From Candidatus Obscuribacterales bacterium (GTDB lineage Bacteria; Cyanobacteriota; Vampirovibrionia; Obscuribacterales; Obscuribacteraceae): 64,000 nt of DNA. Below, in pieces: positions 35,513 to 43,722 of this stretch. The stretch lies in assembly GCA_019745415.1 (NCBI GenBank), contig JAIETF010000051.1, forward strand, positions 37,084 to 101,083, read 5' to 3'. Every line of letters starts with the position of its first letter. Position 1 is the stretch's first letter. A program made the position numbers and the translations under genes. Under the pieces are notes generated by a model. That model did not search any database. It was not told the origin of the DNA and worked only from the letters and a program-made list of their open reading frames with translations.

Positions 35513-35542
35513 GTAAATTGGACCGATATCGGTCCAATTTAC
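35513..35542. repeat. Perfect 30-base palindrome upstream of the transposase-derived gene
   Basis: GTAAATTGGACCGAT is followed directly by its exact reverse complement. It lies 95 bases upstream of the transposase-derived regulator. Its 12-base core ACCGATATCGGT also occurs at 23610-23621 and 52256-52267. It could be an operator for the neighbouring protein, a repeat element, or both. Confidence 0.8.
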
Positions 35543-35648
35543 CCCTAACCCAAATTCCTTGAATTTCGTTTGCACCCCCGGCTGAATCAATAAATCAACC
35601 CATCAATAAATCACTCAACATTAACAAAAGGCATAGACATGCCTAATC

Positions 35649-35981
35649 ATGTTCAGCTTCCTTCAAAGCCTTCTCACTACTGAAAGACTAATTGACTTCG
35701 TCGGTCGACTCAAAGAGCTTACTTGCACGCCACCGATCTCTGTTAGCGAGGGAAAATTTCTAGAACCTTATGATCCACTCAATTCAATATTAGTGCACAA
35801 CTCTCCGGTCAATCGTCCCAAGTCGGAGCAACTGCAAGCAAGAATGAACCGCCTTGCTCACATGCTCAATGTAAACGGGGAAATCCTGCCCCTTTTCTAT
35901 CGAGGAAAGGTCCCTCTATCGCCAGTATCGGCGGTGGCTATGCGGTGGAACATAAGCTGGCTAAACCAAAAGATCGACTAG
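35649..35981 (+). CDS. Hypothetical 110-residue protein
   Basis: A small frame in a gene-poor stretch. It has no signal peptide or known motif; the middle is polar and the C-terminus hydrophobic (PVSAVAMRWNISWLN). No clear ribosome site precedes the ATG. It may be a real orphan protein or a chance frame. Confidence 0.4.
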   Translation: MFSFLQSLLTTERLIDFVGRLKELTCTPPISVSEGKFLEPYDPLNSILVHNSPVNRPKSEQLQARMNRLAHMLNVNGEILPLFYRGKVPLSPVSAVAMRWNISWLNQKID

Positions 35982-36292
35982 CCTAAGTCAACTGTACTGG
36001 CAGCTAAATCTACAAACTGAAAAATCAGTCAACAAATTCAAATCTCTTTGGATTCGCCATAGATTCGACATTTCTTTGGGTCAATATTCAGAAGCTAGTT
36101 TCTCCCACGATTAGTATCGCTGAAGCAATCAACCACTTACTGCTCGGTGACAAAAGACAAGCCGGTTACCTATTCAACTTCACCTTACCTTCATAAAGCC
36201 TTCACCTACTATTCACGCTTCACCGAGATAATCATTTCAAAGCCTCAACTGCCGATTTTCTTGCCAGAAGCAACTATAAGAGAAATCAAGCC
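35982..36292. other. Gene-free stretch, nothing recognised
   Basis: A 311-base interval, AT-rich, with no supported frame, tRNA-like fold, strong hairpin or repeat that I could find. It presumably holds the promoter of the small gene at 36293. Confidence 0.5.
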
Positions 36293-36499
36293 ATGAACGA
36301 AGACACCATGGTCATTGTTACGCTGCGAACAAATGCCATTAATCTACTCAAGGTCATCTACGAGCTCAAAAGCGGTAAACCGGCGAAGGGTGATAGTTTT
36401 GCCCTCTTTGCTATGCAGATTGCCAGTTACAATGAGGTGCCCTTGCATACTCTTCTCTCGACCAATCCAGGCGAATTCTTTCATGTGCCAATAATCTAG
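36293..36499 (+). CDS. Small protein of a two-member family (copy 1)
   Basis: A 68-residue protein with an IVTLRTN start, a central G-x-SFALF motif and an ending L-x-P-G-x-x-x-x-x-P. The same pattern occurs in the protein at 59535-59771, aligned over the whole length with no gaps of note. It is mixed alpha/beta by eye, with no signal peptide and no cysteines. The family is not known to me. Conservation between two distant copies makes a real gene likely. Confidence 0.65.
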   Translation: MNEDTMVIVTLRTNAINLLKVIYELKSGKPAKGDSFALFAMQIASYNEVPLHTLLSTNPGEFFHVPII

Positions 36500-36591
36500 T
36501 AACCGATATTATGCGAGCTTTGGGTTCTTGCATTTCGGCTCTTTCCAACTAGCTAGAAAAATGTGCCCCTTATGACTACAATGTTGCTCTT

Positions 36592-37239
36592 ATGACTACA
36601 TTGACCATCATCAAAGACCTAGCCAAAGAGCTTCTCACCAAGAGCGAAGGCGGCACCTATAGATACATTCTCGGTCTCGCTGGCGCTCCAGCTGCCGGAA
36701 AGAGCACAGTGGCTCGCCTTTTGAAAGATATGCTCGATGAGCTAAGTCCTGGCATGGCGGTAGTGGCTCCAATGGACGGTTTTCATAGGCGCAATGATGA
36801 GCTTCTGAAGATGGGTCTTTGGGAGCTTAAGGGAATTCCAGCTACTTTCGATGCAGAAGCATTTCTCGCAAAGCTTGAAGAGATTCAAGATGGAACTCGC
36901 AGAATCGGCTGGCCGACTTTCGACCGCACCATCGAAGAACCGACAGAAGATGGTGTTTTCATCGAGCCCGAACACAAAGTCGTCATCGTCGAAGGCAATT
37001 ATCTCTTGCTCGACATAGAGCCCTGGCGAGAAGTCGGAGATTATCTAGATGAGGTATGGTATTTAGAGTCAGACCAGGCAGTCACCAAAGAGCGCCTTCT
37101 GGCAAGGCACAAAGCTGGCGGCAAAAGCGAAGCGGCGGCTGTTGTGAAGGTAGAGAGCACTGACCTGCCCAACGCCGAGCTAATTGAAGAATGCAAAGGA
37201 AAGGCAGACCGGTTGCTTTCACTGCCCACCTTCAGCTAG
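36592..37239 (+). CDS. P-loop nucleoside/sugar kinase, uridine-kinase-like (FrcK/YggC type)
   Basis: A 215-residue phosphotransferase of the uridine kinase / phosphoribulokinase superfamily. The P-loop is GAPAAGKST (about residues 31-39). MDGFHRRNDELLKMGL and KGIPATFDAEAF are the hallmark of the FrcK/YggC branch, followed by VVIVEGNYLLLD. The substrate is uncertain (a sugar or pantothenate-like compound). The start region contains a near-duplicated CTTATGACTACA 21 bases apart; the first copy meets a stop at once, so the ATG at 36592 is used. It stands alone. Confidence 0.88.
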   Translation: MTTLTIIKDLAKELLTKSEGGTYRYILGLAGAPAAGKSTVARLLKDMLDELSPGMAVVAPMDGFHRRNDELLKMGLWELKGIPATFDAEAFLAKLEEIQDGTRRIGWPTFDRTIEEPTEDGVFIEPEHKVVIVEGNYLLLDIEPWREVGDYLDEVWYLESDQAVTKERLLARHKAGGKSEAAAVVKVESTDLPNAELIEECKGKADRLLSLPTFS

Positions 37240-37413
37240 GGTCTTGCCAAAAGAAAATGCCGGGTTTTGCTAGTGTTTTAGCTAGAATTTCGCCCAAGCT
37301 TCAGCCGGAAAAAATTAATTGACTGGTGTTTTTCCCACTGCAACTCTTGGTGATTCTGATGACAGAAGCTAACATAAAGTCGGCAGGCGGCACAGATAAA
37401 AGTAGGATCGAGA

Positions 37414-38100
37414 ATGGGACATAACTTTGCTGGCGGAGGCGGAACCGACGGCGGCTCCAATTTTGGTGGGCATCCAGACCAATCAGCATCTTGGAGCCAG
37501 GGCATGCAATCCGGGCAAAGTCCCGGGCTCTTTGGCGGTAAACCACTAACAAAGGTCCCTCCGCGCACCTTCACCCCGATAGTGATTGCCTTGATTATCT
37601 TCACCATAATGGTCATTCCATTTGTCATAGATTGGTCAGGAGTGGAACCGGGCCGACAGGAGGAAGACGCAAATAGAATGGGATTGTCAGGGCAAGAAGC
37701 AAATCCTGAAGCGGCCGGCGACGTGTCTTACGGCAATACAACAGATGCGGCGGCAGGCGCAATGGCGACACAAGGTGTGGAGAGCCAGACAGCTGGAGCC
37801 ATGGGCGGTCAAGCGCCTGGTCAATTCCCCGCCCAATTCCCTAATCAGGTTGGACAAAGCTACGCGCCAGCACCAAGCCAAACCTATGGACAAAGCTACG
37901 GACAAAGCTACGGGCAAAACCTAGGGCAAAGCTTCGGGCAAAACCCAGCGCAGAGCTTCGGGCAAAACCTAGGGCAAAGCTTCGGGCAAACCTACGGCAG
38001 CCAAGGCGGACAATTTCCGGGACGGGCCATGCAAGACTCTTCTCATCCGGCTTTTCAGCAACAGCCCATCCACAAATTCAAGGTCTATGTAAATCGATAG
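37414..38100 (+). CDS. Single-pass membrane protein with Gln/Gly/Ser repeat
   Basis: A 228-residue protein. Residues 1-45 are Gly/Ser/Gln-rich, residues about 51-68 form one transmembrane helix (FTPIVIALIIFTIMVIPFVI), and the rest is low-complexity with a four-residue G-Q-S/N-Y/F/L repeat at residues about 150-200 (YGQSYGQSYGQ and NLGQSFGQ). The composition is prion-like. AGGA precedes the ATG. No catalytic domain is seen. The repeat is encoded by 12- to 24-base tandem units. Confidence 0.75.
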   Translation: MGHNFAGGGGTDGGSNFGGHPDQSASWSQGMQSGQSPGLFGGKPLTKVPPRTFTPIVIALIIFTIMVIPFVIDWSGVEPGRQEEDANRMGLSGQEANPEAAGDVSYGNTTDAAAGAMATQGVESQTAGAMGGQAPGQFPAQFPNQVGQSYAPAPSQTYGQSYGQSYGQNLGQSFGQNPAQSFGQNLGQSFGQTYGSQGGQFPGRAMQDSSHPAFQQQPIHKFKVYVNR

Positions 38101-38163
38101 TTTAAATGGCAGCTACCTGGGGTATCTATTTATATAGAAAGCCAAGCTCCTTTTGACTTGATG

Positions 38164-38197
38164 AGCGATTTGTCCAACGACAAATCGCTTTTGTCTT
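38164..38197 (+). terminator. Rho-independent terminator
   Basis: An 11-bp perfect stem (AGCGATTTGTC / GACAAATCGCT) with a CAAC loop is followed by TTTTGTCTT, 63 bases after the stop of the Gln-rich protein. Confidence 0.88.
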
Positions 38198-38322
38198 GGG
38201 GCTCGTTTTTCAATTCACAAATTGCTTACATGCAATATGCAAAATTAAGTCCATAAATCTATATTTCAGTGGTTTGCCTAACAAACCCACCTCACCCACC
38301 CCATTACTCAAGTAAACCCATT

Positions 38323-38394
38323 ACCCACCTCACCAAATTCACTCACCTCAACAGATTCGCTAACCCCACCAGATTCACCCACCCCACAGTGATT
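38323..38394. repeat. Four 18-base imperfect tandem repeats, intergenic
   Basis: Four C-rich units of 18 bases, of the form A-C-C-C-A-C-C-C/T-C-A-C-C-A-x-A-T-T-C, lie in the 357-base gap before the RlpA-like gene. Similar C-rich text extends left to about 38285. They do not code on the plus strand. Confidence 0.75.
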
Positions 38395-38457
38395 AGTCTG
38401 CCCGCCTAATAGGCAGCAGAGTTTTTCTATGTGCGTTGTCTTAGAAGGAGACAGTGC

Positions 38458-39012
38458 ATGGCCGAACGCGCCTTTAATTTCAACGAAGTAAAGAAACCCG
38501 GCGATCAAGACTTTAAGGTCGCCGAGAAAATGCTCAATATAGACGCCTACGATCCTAAAAGTGACGTTAGAAAAATAGATTTCAAACCTGATTCAGATAA
38601 AGTCAAAGGCTATCCTCTGCCTAATTTGACCATCGATGAAGGCAGCGGCAAAAATCGAAGCGCTGAAGCAAACAGAAACAGGTACCACTCCCTCGCCCCC
38701 GGTGAATGCGTGCAGGGCGTAGCTTCGCACTACGGTAAGGGCGATGGCCTTTACGGCAAACCCACCGCCTCCACCGAAATTCTGCGAAGAGGCGTACCGA
38801 CGGTGGCGCTTCCAAACTACGACAACCAGAGAGAAAAGCCCTTCACGGTCTTCGTTCAAGATGTAAACACAGGCAAGAGTTTTGCCGCCCGGGTCAACGA
38901 TATGGGACCTCACCCGCGCTTGAAGCGAGTCGTTGACGTCGAGAGTGAAACGTTCCGTCGCTTCCTCGGCAACGGTGGTTTGACCGATGTAAGAGTCTGC
39001 CGTCCCAAGTAA
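38458..39012 (+). CDS. RlpA-like double-psi beta-barrel protein without signal peptide
   Basis: A 184-residue protein. The last 110 residues match the RlpA barrel of septal lytic transglycosylases: QGVASHYGKGDGLYGKPTAS, the T-F-V-Q-D segment with N-T-G-K, then ARVNDMGPHPRL and VVDVESET. The Asp in ND-x-G-P and the His are in place. Unlike typical RlpA, there is no lipobox or signal peptide; the N-terminal 70 residues are polar. AGAAGGAGA precedes the ATG at 38458, which is preferred to the GTG at 38431. How it reaches peptidoglycan is unclear. Confidence 0.88.
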   Translation: MAERAFNFNEVKKPGDQDFKVAEKMLNIDAYDPKSDVRKIDFKPDSDKVKGYPLPNLTIDEGSGKNRSAEANRNRYHSLAPGECVQGVASHYGKGDGLYGKPTASTEILRRGVPTVALPNYDNQREKPFTVFVQDVNTGKSFAARVNDMGPHPRLKRVVDVESETFRRFLGNGGLTDVRVCRPK

Positions 39013-39129
39013 ATCAACGAATAAACAGAAAGTGCAAAATTTAGATTCAGCGCTCTAGCACTTTCACGAAGATCTCACTCCGCCGCCGTCAATATATGGA
39101 CAACTCCTCTTACTACCAGGTTTTCTAGA

Positions 39130-39903
39130 ATGAACAATGCCTTCGTGGTCATGCCGCCGCCTACAATGCACAGCTATGCTGTCCAAGAACAACCGGTTTC
39201 TTTTGCTGAGCTACCGCCCACCACACCCAAGCATGAACTGGCCAGTGCTGTGCAGCTCATCTCAGCTTACAGCAACTGTCTTGAAAAGAAGAAAACCGAA
39301 AAGACCCTGATTGCCCACGATCTACCCCTTGGACCGGTGAAGACAATCCATCTGCACCGTCTCTGGCAAGAAAACAGCTACGCCTCAAAGCTCTATCGCA
39401 GAGTCCAGTTCGAACTCTCGGGCGACCCAGCCACACGACTCACTGTCAGACTCTCCAGCCTCGCCCTGAGCGAAACCACCCGCAAGGAACTAATTGCCTT
39501 AGTCAATCGCTATCGATTCCGCACATCAAGCCCGATTCTCTTTGCCGACTCAATAGTCAAGCTTGCCGAATTTCTTGGACCAGCTACAGTAGGCAGAAAT
39601 CAATACACGATTACTAAAAGACCTTTGAAAGCAGAAGAAAAGTCCTTCTTCCACCTCGACCATGCCACCCTCATCTGGGTCAAAGGGCAGGCCGCTATCC
39701 AGGTAGAAGGCAAGTTCGTCAGCAGCGAAGACGGCAAAGTGCTGCGTCATTTCATCGGCGCCTTCATTCCTTATGAAACCCACAAAGGCACCATGGTCAT
39801 GGAACTCTCTCTGACCACAGCCAAAAGAGATGCTTATCTGATGCACAAAGCCGAGCTAAAACAAATACTGAATACTTTGGTGCCGGCAGACCAAGCGCAA
39901 TAG
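39130..39903 (+). CDS. Hypothetical protein, function unknown
   Basis: A 257-residue soluble protein with no signal peptide. The first 30 residues are Pro-rich. The rest alternates strands and helices, with a HLHRLWQENSYASKLYRR segment and a beta-rich end (FHLDHATLIWVKGQAAIQVEG, FIGAFIPYETHKG). There are almost no cysteines and no motif I recognise. It lies between the RlpA-like and M23 genes on the same strand and could share their cell-envelope role. Confidence 0.7.
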   Translation: MNNAFVVMPPPTMHSYAVQEQPVSFAELPPTTPKHELASAVQLISAYSNCLEKKKTEKTLIAHDLPLGPVKTIHLHRLWQENSYASKLYRRVQFELSGDPATRLTVRLSSLALSETTRKELIALVNRYRFRTSSPILFADSIVKLAEFLGPATVGRNQYTITKRPLKAEEKSFFHLDHATLIWVKGQAAIQVEGKFVSSEDGKVLRHFIGAFIPYETHKGTMVMELSLTTAKRDAYLMHKAELKQILNTLVPADQAQ

Positions 39904-39984
39904 CCTTTCATTGACCGAAAGCTAAGGTGCGACGGATTTTCAAGGGTGTATCATCTATTCTTCTCCCCGCTCGAAAGAAGACAG

Positions 39985-41232
39985 ATGAAATTCGCCTATC
40001 AAATAGCCCTATCGGCAGCAGCTGCGCTCTCTCTCTACTTGTTAGCGCCGCAAGTAAGTCTAGCCGACGAAGCTTCTATAAGTTCTCTGCAGTCAGATAT
40101 TGCAAAGGCGACCAAGCCGGTACCTTGGACTGAACTATTGACCAGTACCACCACCAGACCCCGACAATTTAGAGGCAGCGACGGCAAGTACAACTGGCTA
40201 TGGGAAATGAAAATCACCAGCTTTAGTGGGCATAAGGTCACACTTGACCAAATAGATGTGATTGCTCATAAAACGAACAAAGAAGAAACAGTTCTCAGCC
40301 TCAAAGATGCCGAACTTAAGAGCAAAATACTCAATCCAGATAAGAAGTCTGTGCCGAATGAACTGCGTCCGGGAGCCAGTCTTATCGTCTTTATCAACGT
40401 CGAGTTGGAAAAGCCGCTTACCGGCGAAGACCTTCGCTTTACGCAAACAATAAAATACAGAGCGCCGGTCTTAGGTGCTAAAGATCAAAAACCGGTTTCG
40501 AAAGTCACGCAGACAGCACCGCTCACCACCGGCGGTGACGCTATTGTTATTAGTCCACCCTTGAGAGGCAAGGGCTGGTTGGCGATAGGCGGCTATGCCA
40601 GCACCATCGGCCACCGCAGAGCTCTCTTTCCAATCAGCAACCAGCTGCTTTGCGCCCAGCGCTTTGCCATAGACTGGTTGCAGGTGAGTGCCGACAACTA
40701 CACCACCAAAAAACCTGTGACCAGTATGGAATCCGCCACTTGCTACGGCAAACCTATCTATGCCGTAGCTGATGGTGTAGTGGTCGGTGTGGTCGACCAA
40801 TTCGACAACCAACCTCAGTTCAAACCATCGGGCAATATCGAGTTCCCCGGCGGCAACACAATTACAGTCAAGCACAATGAACAAGGGCAAGAATTCTATT
40901 CTTTCTACGCCCATCTCTTAAGGAACAGCCCCAAAGTAAAAATAGGTCAAACTGTGAAAAGAGGTGAGCACATCGCTACATTGGGCAACTCAGGTAACAC
41001 CACCGGGCCCCATTTACATTTTCATATAACTGACGCAGCAGGCACCTTGGGCTCAGACGGCATCCCCTATGTCTTCGACCAATTCGAACTAACAGGCGCT
41101 TTCAACGACCTCAAAAAATGTCTTGATGCAGATGATAAGGGTCTACCTCAGACTTTAGACAAAAGCCCTCTGGCAGGCAAACACCAAAAAGAACTTGTCA
41201 AAGAAGGACATGTCGTAGACTTTGGCGAATAA
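39985..41232 (+). CDS. Secreted M23-family metallopeptidase
   Basis: A 415-residue protein. The start at ATG 39985 gives a clear signal peptide (KFAYQIALSAAAALSLYLLAPQVSLA). After a beta-rich N-terminal domain comes an M23/LytM endopeptidase domain: AQRFAIDWLQV (Asp of the metal site, first His replaced by Arg-Phe as in one M23 branch), PIYAVADGVVV, FYAHL, VKRGEHIATLGNSGNTTGPHLHFHI with the HLH pair. It is expected to cut peptidoglycan cross-links or other Gly-rich peptides outside the cytoplasm. Confidence 0.92.
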   Translation: MKFAYQIALSAAAALSLYLLAPQVSLADEASISSLQSDIAKATKPVPWTELLTSTTTRPRQFRGSDGKYNWLWEMKITSFSGHKVTLDQIDVIAHKTNKEETVLSLKDAELKSKILNPDKKSVPNELRPGASLIVFINVELEKPLTGEDLRFTQTIKYRAPVLGAKDQKPVSKVTQTAPLTTGGDAIVISPPLRGKGWLAIGGYASTIGHRRALFPISNQLLCAQRFAIDWLQVSADNYTTKKPVTSMESATCYGKPIYAVADGVVVGVVDQFDNQPQFKPSGNIEFPGGNTITVKHNEQGQEFYSFYAHLLRNSPKVKIGQTVKRGEHIATLGNSGNTTGPHLHFHITDAAGTLGSDGIPYVFDQFELTGAFNDLKKCLDADDKGLPQTLDKSPLAGKHQKELVKEGHVVDFGE

Positions 41233-41252
41233 GTGGGCAAAAATTGTGGGCC

Positions 41253-41324
41253 TATATGGGGTTCAATATTGAGTTCTACATGGGATTCTAAATTAGGTTC
41301 TATATGGTGTTCTAAATTTGGTTC
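41253..41324. repeat. Three 24-base tandem repeats, intergenic
   Basis: Three units starting TA(T/C)ATGG(G/T)(G/A)TTC and ending GTTC repeat exactly every 24 bases between the M23 gene and the alpha/beta hydrolase. The last unit touches the presumed TTG start. Confidence 0.85.
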
Positions 41325-42220
41325 TTTATAGATTTCTGATTGGTCCTTTGGTTTGCGCTCTTGTTTGCGCTTTTGTTTGTGCTTTTGTCTTTGCCTCTGG
41401 CTGTTATCAGGTAAAAGCAGCCAAACTCGGGCAAGTAGAGACGGTGCCCACTTGCCGCAGCCTGGCCTATGGTGCAAAGCCTCTCGAACTAGATCTATAC
41501 AGCTCTAGCACCGAAAACCTAAGTAATGTGAACCCAAGTAATAAGAATCAGGAGACAGCCCTACCTGGTCCAGACCTGATCGTTTGCGCACATGGCGGGG
41601 CTTGGAGCCGCGGTGATAAAGCCGACCGACTTTATGGCGCCAACCTGGCAAAGGCTCTGCTCAGCCCTAGGCATGACTATGCCAGTATCAACTATAGATT
41701 GGCTCCGCGCTACAAATACCCGGCTCAAATAGAAGACTACAATAGGGCAATCGACTTTCTACTGAAACTAGATCGCTATAGAAAAAGCAAACTAGTCTTA
41801 TTTGGGCATTCGGCCGGGGCCCAAATAGTCGCCGCCTGGATCCTCTCTCCCCAAGCCAAGGCAAGACTTTCTCAGTCTAGAATCAAAGCAATAGTTCTCA
41901 TCGATCCGCCTGCTCTCGAAATATCGAGAATGACCAAAGAACTAAAAGCTGCTTTCGGCGAAAACGCAAGGGCCAGCAAGCTCTCTCTTTTGTCAAAGGT
42001 GCAAAACTTGCCCCAAGAAGATAGAGCTCAACTGCCGCCGCTCACGATGGTTCTCAGTAGCGACTGGCGCGGCAAAAGAGAACAGCAAAGCCGTACCTTC
42101 TTTACACTGTGGCATCGAAATACGAACAGAAAGGATACCCTAATTAAGGTGCCGGAGAATCATGTAACGGTCATCTCGGCTCTGCAAGCAAAGAAATACG
42201 AGCTATTTGAATATGATTAG
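41318..42220 (+). CDS. Exported alpha/beta hydrolase, esterase/lipase-like
   Basis: A 300-residue hydrolase with an N-terminal hydrophobic stretch followed by FASGC, possibly a weak lipobox. Catalytic features: HGGAWSRGD (oxyanion hole of HSL-type enzymes), GHSAGAQ (nucleophile Ser), IDPPA after it and a late NHVTV (His). The start is TTG 41318 without a good ribosome site, so the start is uncertain. The signal region is itself built from 12-base repeats (TTTGCGCTCTTG type). Confidence 0.85.
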   Translation: MVLYRFLIGPLVCALVCAFVCAFVFASGCYQVKAAKLGQVETVPTCRSLAYGAKPLELDLYSSSTENLSNVNPSNKNQETALPGPDLIVCAHGGAWSRGDKADRLYGANLAKALLSPRHDYASINYRLAPRYKYPAQIEDYNRAIDFLLKLDRYRKSKLVLFGHSAGAQIVAAWILSPQAKARLSQSRIKAIVLIDPPALEISRMTKELKAAFGENARASKLSLLSKVQNLPQEDRAQLPPLTMVLSSDWRGKREQQSRTFFTLWHRNTNRKDTLIKVPENHVTVISALQAKKYELFEYD

Positions 42221-42418
42221 CCCAAACACCGGCCGACTTAATAACCAAACAGTTTACAAACTGTTTGTGTCAGTCAACCGTCAACTCTCACCGAGTTCGA
42301 CAATGAAGCAAGTCAACGCCTCACAAGAGGGCGCATAAAGGCATCTCTGCAGTATTAATTTCTCTCAGTCAGCAATTTATCTATCTATAAAATTATCTAT
42401 CTATCGGAGGCGGCATGT

Positions 42419-43549
42419 ATGTTAAACATACAGATAGCTGAGCATTGCCTTGAAAGCAATCACATCAAAACTCTTCCACTGCGCTTCGCACAAATGCGCG
42501 AAGACGGAAAAATCGAAGCGAAAATACTCTCAGAAAGACAAGGACGGCAAAGTGTTCTGACCTATGCGTCGGCAGGCTGCACGACTGCTTATATCTCAAC
42601 TATAGTGCCATTGAGCAAACTGACGGTTGTCGATCAAAACCTGAGCAACTTGGCTCTAACGAGCATCAAGCTCCATCTTCTCCAAGATGCTTTTCCGTCA
42701 AAAAGGCTGAAGCTTCTAGGGCATCTACCCATGGACGCCAAAATGAGAAAACGCAGCCTGCAATGTCTTTTTGCAGAACTAGAGCTGCCCGAAGAAATAT
42801 TGGGAACCTTAGATTATGTAGCGCTCAATGGTCCAGATTTTTGCGGACGTTTTGAAGCCCTGCTGCCGGCCCTGCGTGAGCATTTCAAAATTCACAAAAA
42901 GTCTTGGCAAAATCTACTCAATCTAGATGTTCCAGCCTGGCAAGCCCGCCTTATCGGGCAAAACTCACCCCTAAAGCAAAATCTAGACTATGCCCTGGAA
43001 GCAGTTTTCGATCATGACACTTGTCACTTGCTCTTTGCTGACACGCCTCTGGCAAGATACTTCGCAAAAGAGAAGGCACTCTCTACCCAACTCAGCGAGC
43101 GCATCTACTGGGCCTTCCAAAACTTCGCCGCGACAAGCAATCCTTATTTGCAACAAATGCTCGCCGGGCGCTATCGCAGTCTTGGCTCTGAAATTGACTG
43201 TACTCCTTGGTTGACCATGCCGGTGCGTCCGCAAGATTTTGACCTGAACCTAGTTCATGTGCAAAACAGTCTAGGAAAGGCTCTAGAAATGCAACAAGAA
43301 GCCAGCTATGACCTGATCACACTCTCTAACGAATTAGACTATCTGGAAAAACCAGACCAGATGAAAGTCTTAGCAGCCGCCGCCAAACTGCTCAAGCCGG
43401 GTGGCGTGCTCTTATGGCGCAGCATGATCGACACACCGAGTAATCTAATTTTGCCGAATCTGCTAACTTGGCAAAAGCTGGAAAACTTAGAGTACCAAGA
43501 CCGCGCCTTCTTGAACAGCCAAGTCTTCATGGCAGCAAAGTCTTCATAG
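42419..43549 (+). CDS. DUF3419/BtaA-like aminocarboxypropyltransferase family protein
   Basis: A 376-residue protein of the family that includes BtaA, which transfers the 3-amino-3-carboxypropyl group of S-adenosylmethionine to diacylglycerol in betaine-lipid synthesis. Family-like features: VLTYASAGCTTAY near residue 45, ATSNPYLQQMLAGRYR near 235, and YDLITLSNELDYL plus KLLKPGGVLLWR near 300-340. The GGAGG site is 8 bases before the ATG. No btaB methyltransferase is nearby, so the product may be a homoserine lipid or a different compound. Confidence 0.75.
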   Translation: MLNIQIAEHCLESNHIKTLPLRFAQMREDGKIEAKILSERQGRQSVLTYASAGCTTAYISTIVPLSKLTVVDQNLSNLALTSIKLHLLQDAFPSKRLKLLGHLPMDAKMRKRSLQCLFAELELPEEILGTLDYVALNGPDFCGRFEALLPALREHFKIHKKSWQNLLNLDVPAWQARLIGQNSPLKQNLDYALEAVFDHDTCHLLFADTPLARYFAKEKALSTQLSERIYWAFQNFAATSNPYLQQMLAGRYRSLGSEIDCTPWLTMPVRPQDFDLNLVHVQNSLGKALEMQQEASYDLITLSNELDYLEKPDQMKVLAAAAKLLKPGGVLLWRSMIDTPSNLILPNLLTWQKLENLEYQDRAFLNSQVFMAAKSS

Positions 43550-43593
43550 CGGCAAAGAAAATCCAGGTGTAAAGTTATCTGGCTACAGTCGAA

Positions 43594-43694
43594 ATTTAGA
43601 TGCAACCAGAATCTAGACAAAACAAAAAATCCAGAAAAAACAAAACATCCAGACAAAACCAATATCCAGACAAAACCAAAATTTAGACGCAAAC
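43594..43694. repeat. Six imperfect 17-18-base tandem repeats, intergenic
   Basis: Six units of the form AT(C/T)(C/T)AGA(C/T)xAAAACCAAA follow each other between the convergent BtaA-like and nuclease genes. No clear hairpin is present. Confidence 0.75.
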
Positions 43695-43722
43695 ACTAGC
43701 AAGGGCATTCCACCAGCGTTTG

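Noticed and set aside
35982..36292. Possible structured RNA or tRNA in the gene-poor stretch
   Set aside because: No cloverleaf, conserved loop or strong hairpin could be found by eye.
41148..41477. Minus-strand frame with a repeated EPNLExH octapeptide
   Set aside because: It is the mirror of the intergenic 24-base repeat and overlaps the M23 and hydrolase genes; no ribosome site.
43339..43692. Minus-strand frame with a signal-peptide-like start made of repeats
   Set aside because: It is the mirror of the A-rich tandem repeat, and most of it is antisense to the BtaA-like gene.
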